Below are positions 17,825 to 27,438 of a stretch of 64,000 nt of DNA, in pieces (position 1 is the stretch's first letter; each line of letters starts with the position of its first letter). A program made the translations under genes and the position numbers. The notes below the pieces were generated by a model that saw nothing but the letters and a program-made list of their open reading frames with translations, was not told where the DNA came from and made no database searches. The stretch lies in assembly GCF_000010725.1 (NCBI RefSeq), contig NC_013856.1, forward strand, positions 62,001 through 126,000, read 5' to 3'. This DNA comes from Azospirillum sp. B510 (GTDB lineage Bacteria > Pseudomonadota > Alphaproteobacteria > Azospirillales > Azospirillaceae).

Positions 17825-17943
17825 CAGGGCGATTCAAAGAAAGCCGTTTTTGACGGTTGCGATGGTGGCACAGCGATCTTCGGCGCATGCCATGCGGACG
17901 GCGGGGAGTGGGGCGCCGAAGAGATTGGCGATGCCCAGCATGG
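17825..17943 (-). mobile_element. Right-end fragment of an ISAs1-family element
   Basis: These 119 bp match, almost base for base, the 3' end of the ISAs1 element at 21043-23733. They begin with its terminal repeat (CAGGGCGATTCAAAGAAAGC) and code on the minus strand for the transposase tail (IANLFGAPLPAVRMACAEDR). The match stops at 17943 where another remnant begins. The fragment lies about 100 bp upstream of the carbonic anhydrase start. Confidence 0.8.
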
Positions 17944-18040
17944 ATCCGCGTCCTGTGGCGCGCTTGGTACGACGCCAAACCCTACAACCCTGAACAGCAT
18001 ACCGCCGCCAGAGCGCTCAACCTCGTTCAACAGGGTTGAC
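17944..18040 (+). pseudogene. C-terminal transposase remnant, family uncertain
   Basis: An open tail on the plus strand reads IRVLWRAWYDAKPYNPEQHT then AARALNLVQQG and stop at about 18039. The R.LW..WY....Y.P..H pattern resembles the C-termini of IS110/IS1111-type transposases, but I cannot fix the family. It has no start and is joined directly to the ISAs1 fragment, so it is a dead remnant. Confidence 0.45.
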
Positions 18041-18056
18041 ACAGGGTGTCTCACGC

Positions 18057-18184
18057 GATGCCGCACGTCTCGTGCGCCACTACGAAAAGTACCTGCGCAC
18101 CTCCGTCGCTTTCATCCGGATCGCCATGATCCGCCTCATGCTCCGACGCCTCGCCAGAAAATAATCTTTCAGGACAGACTCTGA
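18057..18184 (+). pseudogene. C-terminal remnant of an IS5-family transposase with its end repeat
   Basis: Codons 18057-18164 read DAARLVRHYEKYLRTSVAFI then RIAMIRLMLRRLARK and stop, the usual C-terminus of IS5-family DDE transposases. The following TTTCAGGACAGACTCTGAG is a plausible terminal repeat. Nothing of the rest of the element remains. Confidence 0.65.
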
Positions 18185-18235
18185 GGAGTGGGAGCCGCCG
18201 ACAATCCCGGCGCGGTTCCGCCAGGGGCACGATCT

Positions 18236-19000
18236 TCACACATCAATCAAGGTGGCGGGATCGGCTAGAAGCGCTGCGAGATGGCTGGTAAAACGGGCGG
18301 CATCCGCCCCATTGATGACGCGGTGATCGTAGCTGAGCGACAGCGGCAGCATGGTACGCCAGTCGATCCCGCCGGTTTCGTCAGGACGCGGCACAGGACG
18401 GTTGCGACCGACTCCGAGGATCGCCACCTCCGGCGCATTGATGATCGGGGTGAAGCCGGTGCCGCCGAGCCCGCCAAGCGAGCTGATGGTGAAGCAGCCG
18501 CCGGACATTTCCGCAAGCGGCAATCCTTTCTCGCGCGCCTTGGCCGACAGGGTCGCAACCTCGGCCGCCAGTTCGCGCCAGCCCTTGCGATCGCAATCGC
18601 GCACCACACCGACCAGCAGGCCATTCGGCGTGTCGATGGCGATTCCGATGTTGATGTATTTCTTCAAGATCAGCTGTTTCCCGGACGGATCCAGCGAAGC
18701 GTTGAAGCGCGGGTAGGCCTTCAGCACTGCCGCAACGCCCTTGATCAGAAAGATCAGCGGCGTGATCTTCACTGCGGAGTCGTCCTCCGCCAGACGGCGG
18801 CGCAAGGCCTCCAGCTCCGTAATGTCGGCGTCGTCATGATGGGTGACATGGGGGATCGCCACGCTATTGCGGGTGAGGGCAGCCCCAGCCAGAATCTGAA
18901 GGCGCGTCAACGGCACGGTTTCAACCTCGCCATAAACGGAAAAGTCGAACTGTGGCGTGGGGGCAGCGGCGGAGGATTTGGTCGGGTCGGTCGCAGTCAT
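18236..19000 (-). CDS. 2-oxoacid dehydrogenase E2 catalytic domain protein without lipoyl or E1/E3-binding domain
   Basis: A 254-residue protein that consists only of the E2 acyltransferase catalytic fold (PF00198). It runs from VPLTRLQILAGAALTRN through VKITPLIFLIKGVAAVLK and TISSLGGLGGTGFTPI to the active-site motif SYDHRVINGADAARF near residue 225, with the catalytic His and an NGADA variant of the usual DG.... segment. In ordinary E2 proteins this domain is preceded by lipoyl and peripheral-subunit-binding domains; both are missing. The lipoyl domain is encoded separately upstream at 19047. The ATG at 19000 was chosen because upstream codons (to 19201) overlap the lipoyl gene. No E1 or E3 genes are nearby. 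Confidence 0.8.
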   Translation of the reverse strand: MTATDPTKSSAAAPTPQFDFSVYGEVETVPLTRLQILAGAALTRNSVAIPHVTHHDDADITELEALRRRLAEDDSAVKITPLIFLIKGVAAVLKAYPRFNASLDPSGKQLILKKYINIGIAIDTPNGLLVGVVRDCDRKGWRELAAEVATLSAKAREKGLPLAEMSGGCFTISSLGGLGGTGFTPIINAPEVAILGVGRNRPVPRPDETGGIDWRTMLPLSLSYDHRVINGADAARFTSHLAALLADPATLIDV

Positions 19001-19046
19001 CGTCTGTATGGATCTCACATTGTGCAGCAAAAGGAGGCGGTAGAAA

Positions 19047-19277
19047 TCACTCGATGACCGCCAGTAATGTCCCCAACTCGTAGATTTCGCCCACCGCCGC
19101 AACGATGCACAGCGTGCTGGACGCAGGGGCCTCGATGTCCTGAACCGACTTGTCGCTCTCCAGCGCGTAAAGCGGCGGTCCCTCCGCCACCGTGGCCCCA
19201 TCGGCGACCAACCACTCGTTCAAGACGCCCTCGTTCATGGAGAATCCGTTTTTTGGCAGAAGGACTTGCGTGGTCAT
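19047..19277 (-). CDS. Stand-alone lipoyl/biotinyl-domain protein
   Basis: A 76-residue protein that is a single lipoyl-type hammerhead domain. It starts MTTQVLLPKNGFSMNEGVLN, with the modified lysine in the ESDKSVQDIEAP hairpin (about Lys43) and the closing GTLLAVIE strand. Ser follows the lysine, which argues for lipoylation rather than the MKM motif of biotin carriers. It lies 46 bp upstream of the E2 catalytic-domain gene on the same strand, so the two probably make a split E2. The upstream 255 bp before the ISAs1 element contain an AT-rich stretch (19480-19500) that could be its promoter. Confidence 0.82.
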   Translation of the reverse strand: MTTQVLLPKNGFSMNEGVLNEWLVADGATVAEGPPLYALESDKSVQDIEAPASSTLCIVAAVGEIYELGTLLAVIE

Positions 19278-19532
19278 GGTCCTGTATCCTTGTCATCACC
19301 GTTCAGTGAGAATTACTGTTGAAAGATCAAGCCGGCCTCGACCCATGCGATGCTCGACCTGACGCGGCTTCCAGGAGCGCGGCCATAGGCTGGTTTGAAC
19401 AGCCGGGTTTGCCAGACTGCGCGTGCTGCCTATTTGCCTTCCTCCGAGTTGGCGGCCGCTTCATCGATCCATAAAACGAACGATATTCTATATTATGAAC
19501 ACCCTCCTGCCCAGCGGTCAATGTCGCTGATG

Positions 19533-20756
19533 CAGGGTCATCGCATTTGGCCGAGGATGGATCTTGCGAAGTCGTCGGACCATCCTGAGCGTTTTCGCTT
19601 TCGGCGGACGGAGATATCGCGCCGGGCCCGGTTCAGGATGTTGAGCGCGAGCTTGCGGAGGGTGGCGAGGTTTTCCGGCCCGTGCTCCTTGCGGTTGCGG
19701 GCGCGATCCTCGTCGAAGACGACGTCGAGCACCCAGTGCAATCCGTTTTCGATCGACCAATGGGCGCGGGCGGCCGCCAGATAGTCGGCCGCGCTGAGCG
19801 CGCGCGAGGCGATGTGGTAGTGCCGGGTCACGGTGGTCTTGCCGCGATGCTCGACTTTAGCCTCGATCAAGCCCAGACAGGCCATGTCGGGCAGCAGGAC
19901 CGGTTCGCTGCTGGCCGCTTTGGGACCGCGCAGCCAATCCAATTCGTGACACACCCAGGCCCGCCGGGTCTCGATCCGGCCGTGATCGGCGTCGGTGGTC
20001 GTGGCACTCGCCAGCCCGGCGCACAGTTCCGGATCGGTGAAGTACTCCTCGACCATGGCGAGCAGGGCGGGATGGTTGCCCTTCAGCCGCAGCAGGTAGT
20101 CGCCGCCGCGCTTCCGGATGAGGCGGGCGGTCTCCTCCTGACAATGGATGGCGTCGGCGGTGACCAGATGGCCCTGGAGATCCAGGCACTCCAGCAGGGC
20201 ACGGGCGGCCAGGATCTCGCTGTCGCCCTCGGCCACCCGGTAGCTGTGCTGGCCCACCACCAGCCGCGTCGCCGAGGCGAAGGCCGTCACCACCGCCAGC
20301 GGGTTGGACCGGGCCGCGTCATCGAAGGAGCGGCGTAACGTCTTGCCGTCGATGGCGATCACCCCAGCCCCGGCCGTTCCCAGCCCCTCCAGGAAACGGC
20401 CAAAGCAGGCGGCAAAGGCCACCGGGTCCAGCAGCCGGAAGATGCGTGAGAAGGTGTCGTGACTCGGCACCCCGTTCTCCAGACGCAAAAACGACCGAAA
20501 CAGCCCCTCGCGATCCACCGCGAAGTCGGCAAAGTCGGCACAGCTCTCCGCCCCGCACACCGTTGCCGTCAGCGCGATCGTCAGGATCTCCAGCAGGTCG
20601 TGCCGCTTGGCGTTGCCCGTGCGTGGGTCCGGCAACGCATCGAACGCTTTCTCAAACCACGATTGCATCGGGGGCTCCAAAATCGGCGATAAAGCCCCTT
20701 ACAGAATCCTTTTCTCTCACACACGCTACTCAATTTTTCCAAATGCGATTCCCCTG
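19533..20756 (-). mobile_element. ISAs1-family insertion sequence, complete (1224 bp)
   Basis: Terminal inverted repeats are CAGGGTCATCGCATTTGG on the left and CAGGGGAATCGCATTTGG on the right (read inward), 18 bp with three differences. The length equals that of typical ISAs1 elements. No matching 8-10-bp duplication flanks it (GTCGCTGATG left, GGCCAGATCC right), so one flank has been rearranged since insertion, perhaps with the adjacent element starting at 20766. Confidence 0.85.
19538..20680 (-). CDS. ISAs1-family transposase, intact
   Basis: A 380-residue transposase of the H-repeat-associated/ISAs1 type. The N-terminal domain has ALPDPRTGNAKRHDLLEILT and TVCGAESCADFADFA. The DDE positions are in VIAIDGKTLRRSF, LVTADAIHCQEE and HWSIENGLHWVLDVVFDED. 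The stop codon lies 5 bp from the element end. It has no frameshift, unlike the three other ISAs1 copies to its right. Confidence 0.9.
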   Translation of the reverse strand: MEPPMQSWFEKAFDALPDPRTGNAKRHDLLEILTIALTATVCGAESCADFADFAVDREGLFRSFLRLENGVPSHDTFSRIFRLLDPVAFAACFGRFLEGLGTAGAGVIAIDGKTLRRSFDDAARSNPLAVVTAFASATRLVVGQHSYRVAEGDSEILAARALLECLDLQGHLVTADAIHCQEETARLIRKRGGDYLLRLKGNHPALLAMVEEYFTDPELCAGLASATTTDADHGRIETRRAWVCHELDWLRGPKAASSEPVLLPDMACLGLIEAKVEHRGKTTVTRHYHIASRALSAADYLAAARAHWSIENGLHWVLDVVFDEDRARNRKEHGPENLATLRKLALNILNRARRDISVRRKRKRSGWSDDFARSILGQMR

Positions 20757-21591
20757 GGCCAGATCCAGGGCTCCGAAGTCGGGTTAACAGCGGTTTACGA
20801 ATTGGGAAGTTTCTGATTCGGTGGAGGCTCTCGTCTTGGAAGGTCCCCCCATGAGTTCGATCGAAGCCGGCTTTGGTGAGAAATCGCGGCTGAAGGCGCT
20901 GCTGGAGCATTTTTCGCGGATAGACGACCCGCGTGCTCCCTGGCGGTTCGTCTATCCGTTGCCGGAGATCCTGCTTCTGGCGGTGTGCGGGACGATTGCG
21001 GATTGCGAGGATTACGAGGCGATCGCCGCCTGGGGCGAAGCGCAGGGCGATTCAGAGAAGGCGAATGAAATTCGGGTGACGCGAGTCGTCGGTTGATTCA
21101 CAAGGCTATCGGCAGGAACCGAGCCGGAGAGTCGGAGCGATGACGGGTGGACCGCGGACGTTGTGGGAGGTTGTGGGAGCGATCCCGGATCGCCGGGGCC
21201 GGAAGGGGCGGCAGTACCCTCTGGCATCGGTTTTGATGTTGGCGCTTCGGCGATGCTGGCGGGGGCCAACGACCTGATGGCGATCTTTCGCTGGGGGCGA
21301 CGGTTGCCACCCGAGGCTCTTTACCTGCTGGGCCTGGAGCGGGCGCCGTGTCACGCCATGTACCACTATTTCTTCAAGGCTTTGGACGTTACGGCGGCCG
21401 AGGCGGTGTTGGGGGAATGGGCGCGCGGCTCCGGCCCGGTCGGACATGTGGCGCTCGACGGCAAGCGCCTGAAGGGCAGCGCGCCGGCCGGGCACGATGG
21501 CAGCGAAGGCGTGCATCTGCTGGCCGCCTTCGCCAGCCGGCTGGGGACGGTGATCGGCCAGTTGCGGGTGCCGCCCGAAGCCAACGAGATC

Positions 21592-23008
21592 GATAGCGTC
21601 CGTCAAGATGGTGGAAATTCGGATGCGCGCTGAGGTGGCCATTGTTCAGGCGGCCTTTGGTGGAAAGGTGATGGCCGGTTGGCTTTCACTGGCCGGCGTC
21701 AGCTCGGCCATGGCCTCGACCTGCATGTAGCGGTTCTGGGTCTGCCATTCGTCATTCTGTTCGAGGAGCACCGCGCCGATCAGTCGGATGATGGATGCCT
21801 CACTTGGGAAGATGCCGACGACGTCGGCGCAGCGTTTGACCTCCTTGTTCAGGCGTTCCAAGGTGTTGGTGCTGTGCAGCTTGGTGCGATGCTGGGCGGG
21901 AAAGCCCATGTAGGCGAGCACGTCATGCTCGCTGCTGTCCATGAAGGAGGCCAGCTTGGGCCATCGGTCGCGCATCTGCTCGGCGATATGTCGGAAGGCT
22001 TGGTGAGCGGCTTCGGCGTCGGGCTGGAGAAAGGCCTGGCGCAGAGCGGCGGCGGCCATGGAGTTCTGGGCCTTGGGCACATAGGCGAGCGCGTTGCGCA
22101 TCCAGTGGACTCGGCAGCGCTGCCAAGTGGCGCCCATGACACGGGCGATGGCGGCCTTCAGCCCTTCATGGGCATCGGAAATCACCAGCTTCACGCCCTT
22201 CAGGCCGCGGGCCTTGAGTTTCTTGAGAAAATCGCTCCAGAACACCTCGGCTTCCGACGGGCCGATGTGCAGGCCGACGATCTCGCGCTTGCCCTCGGTG
22301 TTGGCGGCCACGGCGATTATGGCGGCGACGGAGACGATGCGTCCCCCCTCGCGCTGCTTGAGGTAGGTGGCGTCCAGCCACAGGTAAGGCCAGTCGCCCT
22401 CCAGCGGACGGTCGAGGAAGGCGTTGACCCGCTCGCCGATGTCTCGGCACAGCTTGGAGACCGTCGACTTCGAGATCCCCGACAGCCCCATCGCCTGGGC
22501 CAACTCGTCAACGCGGCGGGTCGAGACACCGCCGATCCAGGCTTCCTGGATCACCGCCACCAGGGCTTTCTCGCTGGTCTTGCGGGCCTCCAGGAAGGGC
22601 GGGAAGTAGCTGCCCTGACGCAGCTTGGGGATGCGCAGGTTCAGTGTGCCCAGGCGCGTATCCAGCGCCCGGTCGCGGTAGCCGTTGCGGTAGGTCTGCC
22701 GCTCGGCGCTTCGTTCGTGACGTCCGGCGCCGATCTGCCCTTCGACGTCGGCTTCCATCAGCATCTGCAGCACCGTCTCGGCGACGGCGCGCAGAAAATC
22801 GCCGTCGCCGGCCTTCTGGAGCAGGTCTGCCAGTGCCATACTATCCTCGGTCATTGGGGTGGTCCTTCGGGCAAGAGGAAGTGCGCAACTCCACTCTAGC
22901 CGACCGGCCCAATGACCACCTCTTTCGCGCAAGACGCCGCCCTGGGGGTGGGGCATGCCCCACCCCCAGGGCGATCACCAAATTTCCACCACCTTCGCGG
23001 ACACTATC
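21592..23008 (-). mobile_element. IS256-family insertion sequence, complete (1417 bp, 8-bp duplication)
   Basis: Inverted ends are GATAGCGTCCGTCAAGATGG on the left and GATAGTGTCCGCGAAGGTGG on the right (read inward). The 8-bp direct repeat ACGAGATC lies at 21584-21591 and 23009-23016. It is inserted in the transposase gene of element A. One intact transposase is carried on the minus strand. Confidence 0.92.
21646..22854 (-). CDS. IS256-family (Mutator-type) transposase, intact
   Basis: A 402-residue protein when started at MTEDSMALADLLQKAGDGDF (22854); the frame is open further to 22956, but that part lies in the element end. IS256 features are the N-terminal LMEADVEGQIGAGRHERS and TYRNGYRDRALDTRLGT, the first acidic residue in WPYLWLDATYLK, the second in KLVISDAHEGLKAAI with WQRCRVHWMRNAL after it, and the last in LHSTNTLERLNKEVKRC. 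All are in place, so the enzyme may be active. Confidence 0.92.
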   Translation of the reverse strand: MTEDSMALADLLQKAGDGDFLRAVAETVLQMLMEADVEGQIGAGRHERSAERQTYRNGYRDRALDTRLGTLNLRIPKLRQGSYFPPFLEARKTSEKALVAVIQEAWIGGVSTRRVDELAQAMGLSGISKSTVSKLCRDIGERVNAFLDRPLEGDWPYLWLDATYLKQREGGRIVSVAAIIAVAANTEGKREIVGLHIGPSEAEVFWSDFLKKLKARGLKGVKLVISDAHEGLKAAIARVMGATWQRCRVHWMRNALAYVPKAQNSMAAAALRQAFLQPDAEAAHQAFRHIAEQMRDRWPKLASFMDSSEHDVLAYMGFPAQHRTKLHSTNTLERLNKEVKRCADVVGIFPSEASIIRLIGAVLLEQNDEWQTQNRYMQVEAMAELTPASESQPAITFPPKAA

Positions 23009-25558
23009 ACGAGATCACCGCCGCGCTGACGCTGCTCAAGAGCCTGCCGCTGGGCGGTGCGGTAATCACCGGGGATGCGGTGTTCTGTCAGCGCGCCATC
23101 TGCCAAGCCATCCGCGACGGCGGCGGCGATTATCTGTTCACCGTCAAAGCCAACCAACCGGCGCTGATGGCCGATCTCGCCGTCGCCTTCGGTGACGCTT
23201 TTCCCCCGGAGCTGGTGGCGGCGTTCCAGGGCCAGCCCCCGCCTCCCGCCCTGGACGGGCCGCCGCCGGACCGTGAGGGCGCGCAGACCGTGGAGAAGGG
23301 GCACGGGCGCATCGAAACCCGTCGCATCACCGTCAGCCGCGAGGTCGTTCCCGCGCTCGACTGGCCCGGCGTGGCGCAGGTCTGCCGCATCGAGCGGACC
23401 CGCGAGGTCAAGGGCGCGATCTCGCACGAAACCGTCTACGTCATCACCAGCCTGGACCGCGACCACGCCTCGCCTGCGGCGCTGCTCGCGCTCGCCCGCG
23501 ACCACTGGGGCATCGAGAACCGCCTGCACTGGAGGCGTGACGTCCTCTTGAGCGAAGACGCCAGCCGGGTGCGATCCGGCGCCGTGCCACAGGCCATGGC
23601 GATGCTGCGCAACACCATGCTGGGCATCGCCAATCTCTTCGGCGCCCCACTCCCCGCCGTCCGCATGGCATGCGCCGAAGATCGCTGTGCCACAATCGCA
23701 ACCGTCAAAAACGGCTTTCTTTGAATCGCCCTGGGGCGAAGCGCGGCTCGACTTTCTGCGGCGCTTCCAGCCCTATCACCATGGGGTGCCGAGCGGACGC
23801 TGGCTGACCGTGTTCATGAACCGGATCCCTCCCGGCCTGTTCCAGGACTGCTTCCTGTCCTGGGTGCGCGAGGCGTGGCGCGACCGGCCGGAATTGGTAG
23901 CCATCGACGGCAAGACCTCGCGACGCAGCCATGACCGCAGCCTTGGGCAGGCCCCTTTGCACTTGGTCTCGGCCTTCGCCACCACCAGCCGTCTGGTCCT
24001 CGGCCAGGAGGCCGTCGAGGACAAAGCCAGCGAACTGGCGGCCATTCCGGTTCTGCTGGAGCGCCTGGCGACCGAGGGCGGGCTCAAGGGCGCGATCGTC
24101 ACCATCGACGCCATCGCCTGCAACGCCACCATCGCCCAGGCCGTTCGCGACGCCGGGGCCGACTATCTGCTGGCGGTCAAAGCCAACCAGCCCACCCTGC
24201 GCGACGAGATCGAGAGTTTCTTCACCAGCGCACCGCCGGAGACGCTCGATCACGCCGCCGATATCGACAAGGGCCATGGCCGGATCGAGCAGCGCGCGGT
24301 CACGGTCGCGCGCGAGGTCGATTGGTTGAGCGGCGCGCGGCGTTTTCCCGGCGAAGTCCGCCTGCCCGCCGTCGCCGCCATCGTTCGGGTGGTCAGCAAG
24401 ACCGAGCTGAAGGATCGTTGCCGCACCGACACGCGCTATTACATCACCTCCACCCCGCTCGCCGCCCAGGCGGCGGCCGAGGCCGTGCGCGGCCATTGGG
24501 GCATCGAGAACCAACTGCACTGGCTGCTCGACGTCGTCTTCAACGAGGACCAGTCCCGCCAGGGCAACGAGTCGAGGTTAACGGCTGGCTGGTGTGAGTA
24601 GGTTTGCGAGGACGTTGGAGTCCCATCCTGCGAGCTTGCGTGTTGTCTTGATGGAATGTTTTCCCTTTCCGAGGCGGATGGCGTTGATGGCGAAGTGGCG
24701 CACCACCGCCATGTTGAGGGCGCCGTGTCCCTTGCGCAGGCGGGATTGGTCCTCGCCGAAGGTAACGTCGAGCACCCAATGGAGAGAGTTTTCGATGCCC
24801 CAATGCCCGCGAACGGCCTGTTCGAGGCGTTGCGGGGTGAGCGGGGCCGAACTGAGATACAGCCTGCGCATCGTGGTGACGCAGCCGGCCTTCTCGACGT
24901 GAACCGCGCCGGTTTTCCCGGAGGCCGGTTTGGTTGAGTCACGCCGCCATAGGGACGTCCTCGGTTTGGGCATAATAGCGTGCTTCGGCCTCGGCGGGAG
25001 GAATGTTGCCGATGGGTTTGAGGAGGCGTCGGTGGTTGAACCAGTCGACCCATTCCAGGGTAGCGAACTCGACAGCCTCCAGGGTGCGCACGGCCCGCGG
25101 CGGCGGATCACCTCGGTCTTGTAAAGGCCGTTGATGGTCTCGGCCAAAGCGTTGTCATAGGAATCGCCGATGCTGCCGACGGAGGGCTCGACGCCGGCTT
25201 CGGTGAGGCGTTCGGTGTAGCGAATGGCGAGATATTGCGATCCACGATCGGAATGATGGACGAGGCCGCTGCCCTTGGTCGGCCGGCGGTCATGCAGAGC
25301 CTGCTCCAAAGCATCCAGGACGAAGTCGACGTGGGCGGTGCGCGACACCCGCCAGCCCACGATGCGGCGGGCGAAGGTGTCGATGACGAAGGCGACGTAG
25401 ACGAAGCCCTGCCATGTGGCAACGTAGGTGAAATCGGCCACCCACAAGGCATTCGGACGAGAAGCCTGGAACTGGCGGTTCCCTCTGTGCCAATGAGAGT
25501 GAGACACCGTGCCCCCTGAAGTTTAAGCTTGAGGGCTGAGGAAACTGATTTCGTGGTT

Positions 25559-26035
25559 ATGCCCAACAATATGCCCCTGTCCGCCCCTGTATCGGAGGCG
25601 GTTCCCGACGCCGGTGAGACGCCGCGGGTTGTTGCCGCGCCCGCTGCAGTCCCCCCGGAGATGTCGGCGCGTCCCAAACGTCGCACTTTCACGGCGGCGG
25701 AGAAGCTGCGGATCCTCGCCGAGACGGATCGGGCGGCGGACACCGGCGGGATCGCCGCGATCCTGCGGCGGGAAGGTCTGTATTCGTCGGCCCTGACCGA
25801 CTGGCGCCGGCAACGCGATGCCGGCGCCTTCGAGGCGCTGAAGCCGCTCAAGCGCGGTCCGAAGACGGCCCCCTCCAACCCGTTGGAAGCGGAGCTGGCC
25901 AAGGCTCGCCAGGACATCGCCCGTCTTCAGCGCCGCCTGGAACGAGCCGAGGCGGTCATCGACGTCCAAAAAAAATTTTCGGACCTGTTGGGGATTGCCT
26001 TGCCTCCCGCCGACAGCGACGAGACGCCGCGATGA
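25559..26035 (+). CDS. IS3-family transposase OrfA of element E
   Basis: A 158-residue protein from the ATG at 25559; a TTG at 25529 is an in-frame alternative. It contains the helix-turn-helix region PKRRTFTAAEKLRILAETDR, GGIAAILRREGLYSSALTDW, and then a leucine-zipper-like helix LEAELAKARQDIARLQRRLE typical of IS3 OrfA proteins. Its stop overlaps the OrfB start by 4 bp (ATGA). Confidence 0.85.
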   Translation: MPNNMPLSAPVSEAVPDAGETPRVVAAPAAVPPEMSARPKRRTFTAAEKLRILAETDRAADTGGIAAILRREGLYSSALTDWRRQRDAGAFEALKPLKRGPKTAPSNPLEAELAKARQDIARLQRRLERAEAVIDVQKKFSDLLGIALPPADSDETPR

Positions 26036-27036
26036 GCGCGATCGCCACCTTGGCCCCCGACCGCGGTCTTGTGAGTGCGGCCTGCGCCGCTGTCGGCGTC
26101 GCCCGTGCCAGCGTCCATCGGCATCGGGTCCGGCTGGCCGGCCGGGAACCGGCGCCTCGCCCCCGGCCACGCCCGCCGCGGGCGCTCGCGGTCCAGGAGC
26201 GCCAGACGGTGCTCGCCCTTCTGCGCGAGCCGCGCTTCGTCGATCTCGCCCCGGCGGAAGTCTACGCCACCCTGCTCGATGAAGGCGTCTATCATTGCTC
26301 CATCCGCACCATGTACCGCCTGCTGGCGGAGCATGACGAGGTCCGCGAACGCCGCGACCAGCTCCGTCATCCGGCCTACCGGAAACCCGAATTGCTGGCC
26401 AAGGCCCCGAACGAGGTCTGGTCCTGGGACATCACCAAGCTGATGGGGCCGATGAAGTGGTACTACCTCTACGTGATCCTCGACATCTTCAGCCGCCGCG
26501 TTGTCGGCTGGTGCGTCGCCGATGCCGAGAGCGCCACCCTGTTCAAGGCGCTGTTCGAGGAGACGCTGGCCAAACACACCGTCCCGCCCGGCCAATTGAC
26601 CCTGCACGCCGATCGAGGCGGCCCGATGAAGGCCAAGGCCACCGCTCTCCTGCTCGCCGACCTCGGCGTCACCAAATCGCACAGCCGGCCACACACCTCC
26701 AATGACAACCCGTTCTCGGAGGCCCACTTCAAGACCATGAAATATCAGCCGCAATTCCCCAAGCGCTTCGGCTCCATCGAGGATGCCAGGGCCTTCTGCC
26801 GGGACTTCTTCACCTGGTACAACCGGGATCACCACCATGCCGGCATCGGCCTGATGACCCCAGACCAAGTCCATTACGGCCAAGCCGACGCCGTCCATGC
26901 CGCCCGCCAGCAAACCCTCGACCGTGCCTTTCGCCGCACACCGGAGCGTTTCGTTCGCAAAGCGCCTCAACCACCCGCAAAGCCAATCGAAGTCTGGATC
27001 AATCCGCCGCAAAAGCCGGAGAGCATCCAAGCCTAA
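26032..27036 (+). CDS. IS3-family transposase OrfB of element E (integrase core)
   Basis: A 334-residue protein with an HTH_21-like front part (ALLREPRFVDLAPAEVYATL) and an rve integrase core. The DDE residues are in EVWSWDITKLMGP, LTLHADRGGPMKAKA and DNPFSEAHFKTMKY. The ORF is intact and ends 33 bp from the element end, so E, the last to arrive in the nest, is probably functional. Confidence 0.9.
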   Translation: MSAIATLAPDRGLVSAACAAVGVARASVHRHRVRLAGREPAPRPRPRPPRALAVQERQTVLALLREPRFVDLAPAEVYATLLDEGVYHCSIRTMYRLLAEHDEVRERRDQLRHPAYRKPELLAKAPNEVWSWDITKLMGPMKWYYLYVILDIFSRRVVGWCVADAESATLFKALFEETLAKHTVPPGQLTLHADRGGPMKAKATALLLADLGVTKSHSRPHTSNDNPFSEAHFKTMKYQPQFPKRFGSIEDARAFCRDFFTWYNRDHHHAGIGLMTPDQVHYGQADAVHAARQQTLDRAFRRTPERFVRKAPQPPAKPIEVWINPPQKPESIQA

Positions 27037-27438
27037 TTCATAACTCCGGCTGTCTCACAGTCGTTGACACGTTCCGGTTCACCCGGTCGAGCGGGCAAGA
27101 TGCCGCCTTGTCGCTGATCGTGGTGCGCACCGCCTTGCCGCGCATCGCCCCCTTCAAGCCCATGGACCGCATCAGGCGAGCCACCGTGCAGCGCGCCACG
27201 TCGAAGCCCTCCCGCCGCAACTGCCGCCACACTTTCCTCACCCCGTAGACCTGGAAGTTTTCATTCCAGACCCGTCGGATAGCCAAACTCAGCTCCGCGT
27301 CGCTTCGCGAGCGGGCCGGCGCCTTGGCCGGATCGGCCCGCCGGGCGGCATGGGCGCGGTAGGTCGACGGGGCGATCGGCAGCACTTTGCAGGTCGGCTC
27401 GACCCCGTGGACGGCGCGATGCTCGTCGATGAAGGCGA

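Larger units (their letters stand above)
21140..23724 (+). pseudogene. ISAs1 transposase of element A, split by IS256 and frameshifted
   Basis: The N-terminal part (21140-21591) begins MTGGPRTLWEVVGAIPDRRG, and the C-terminal part (23017-23724) ends IATVKNGFL. Removing the IS256 with one ACGAGATC copy joins PPEANEI to TAALTLLKSLPLGG in frame, giving about 386 residues. A second lesion is a one-base loss near 21250: LALRR should read LALSAMLAGAN, found in the next frame. Motifs VALDGKRLKGS, VITGDAVFCQ and HWGIENRLHW mark the catalytic core. Confidence 0.85.
21043..23733 (+). mobile_element. ISAs1-family element 'A' inserted in B (10-bp target duplication), itself holding an IS256
   Basis: The ends are CAGGGCGATTCAGAGAAGGC and, read inward from the right, CAGGGCGATTCAAAGAAAGC. 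The direct repeat GGGCGAAGCG flanks it at 21033-21042 and 23734-23743, the usual ISAs1 length. Subtracting the IS256 insert leaves 1266 bp. Copies of its right end also occur at 17825. Confidence 0.92.
25488..27069 (+). mobile_element. IS3-family element 'E' inserted in D (about 1582 bp), innermost level
   Basis: The ends are TGCCAATGAGAGTGAGACAC on the left and TGTCAACGACTGTGAGACAG on the right (read inward), with the TG...CA termini of IS3 elements. It splits orfB of D after the codons for DRVNR. The exact junction is blurred because GAACCG-like sequence occurs on both sides. Two intact ORFs are carried on the plus strand. A 44-bp copy of its right end recurs at 37541. Confidence 0.8.

Noticed and set aside
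17750..18230. A small gene between the carbonic anhydrase and the E2 gene (60-150-codon frames)
   Set aside because: All of this stretch beyond 17825 is accounted for by three fused transposase remnants; the frames have no start region of their own.
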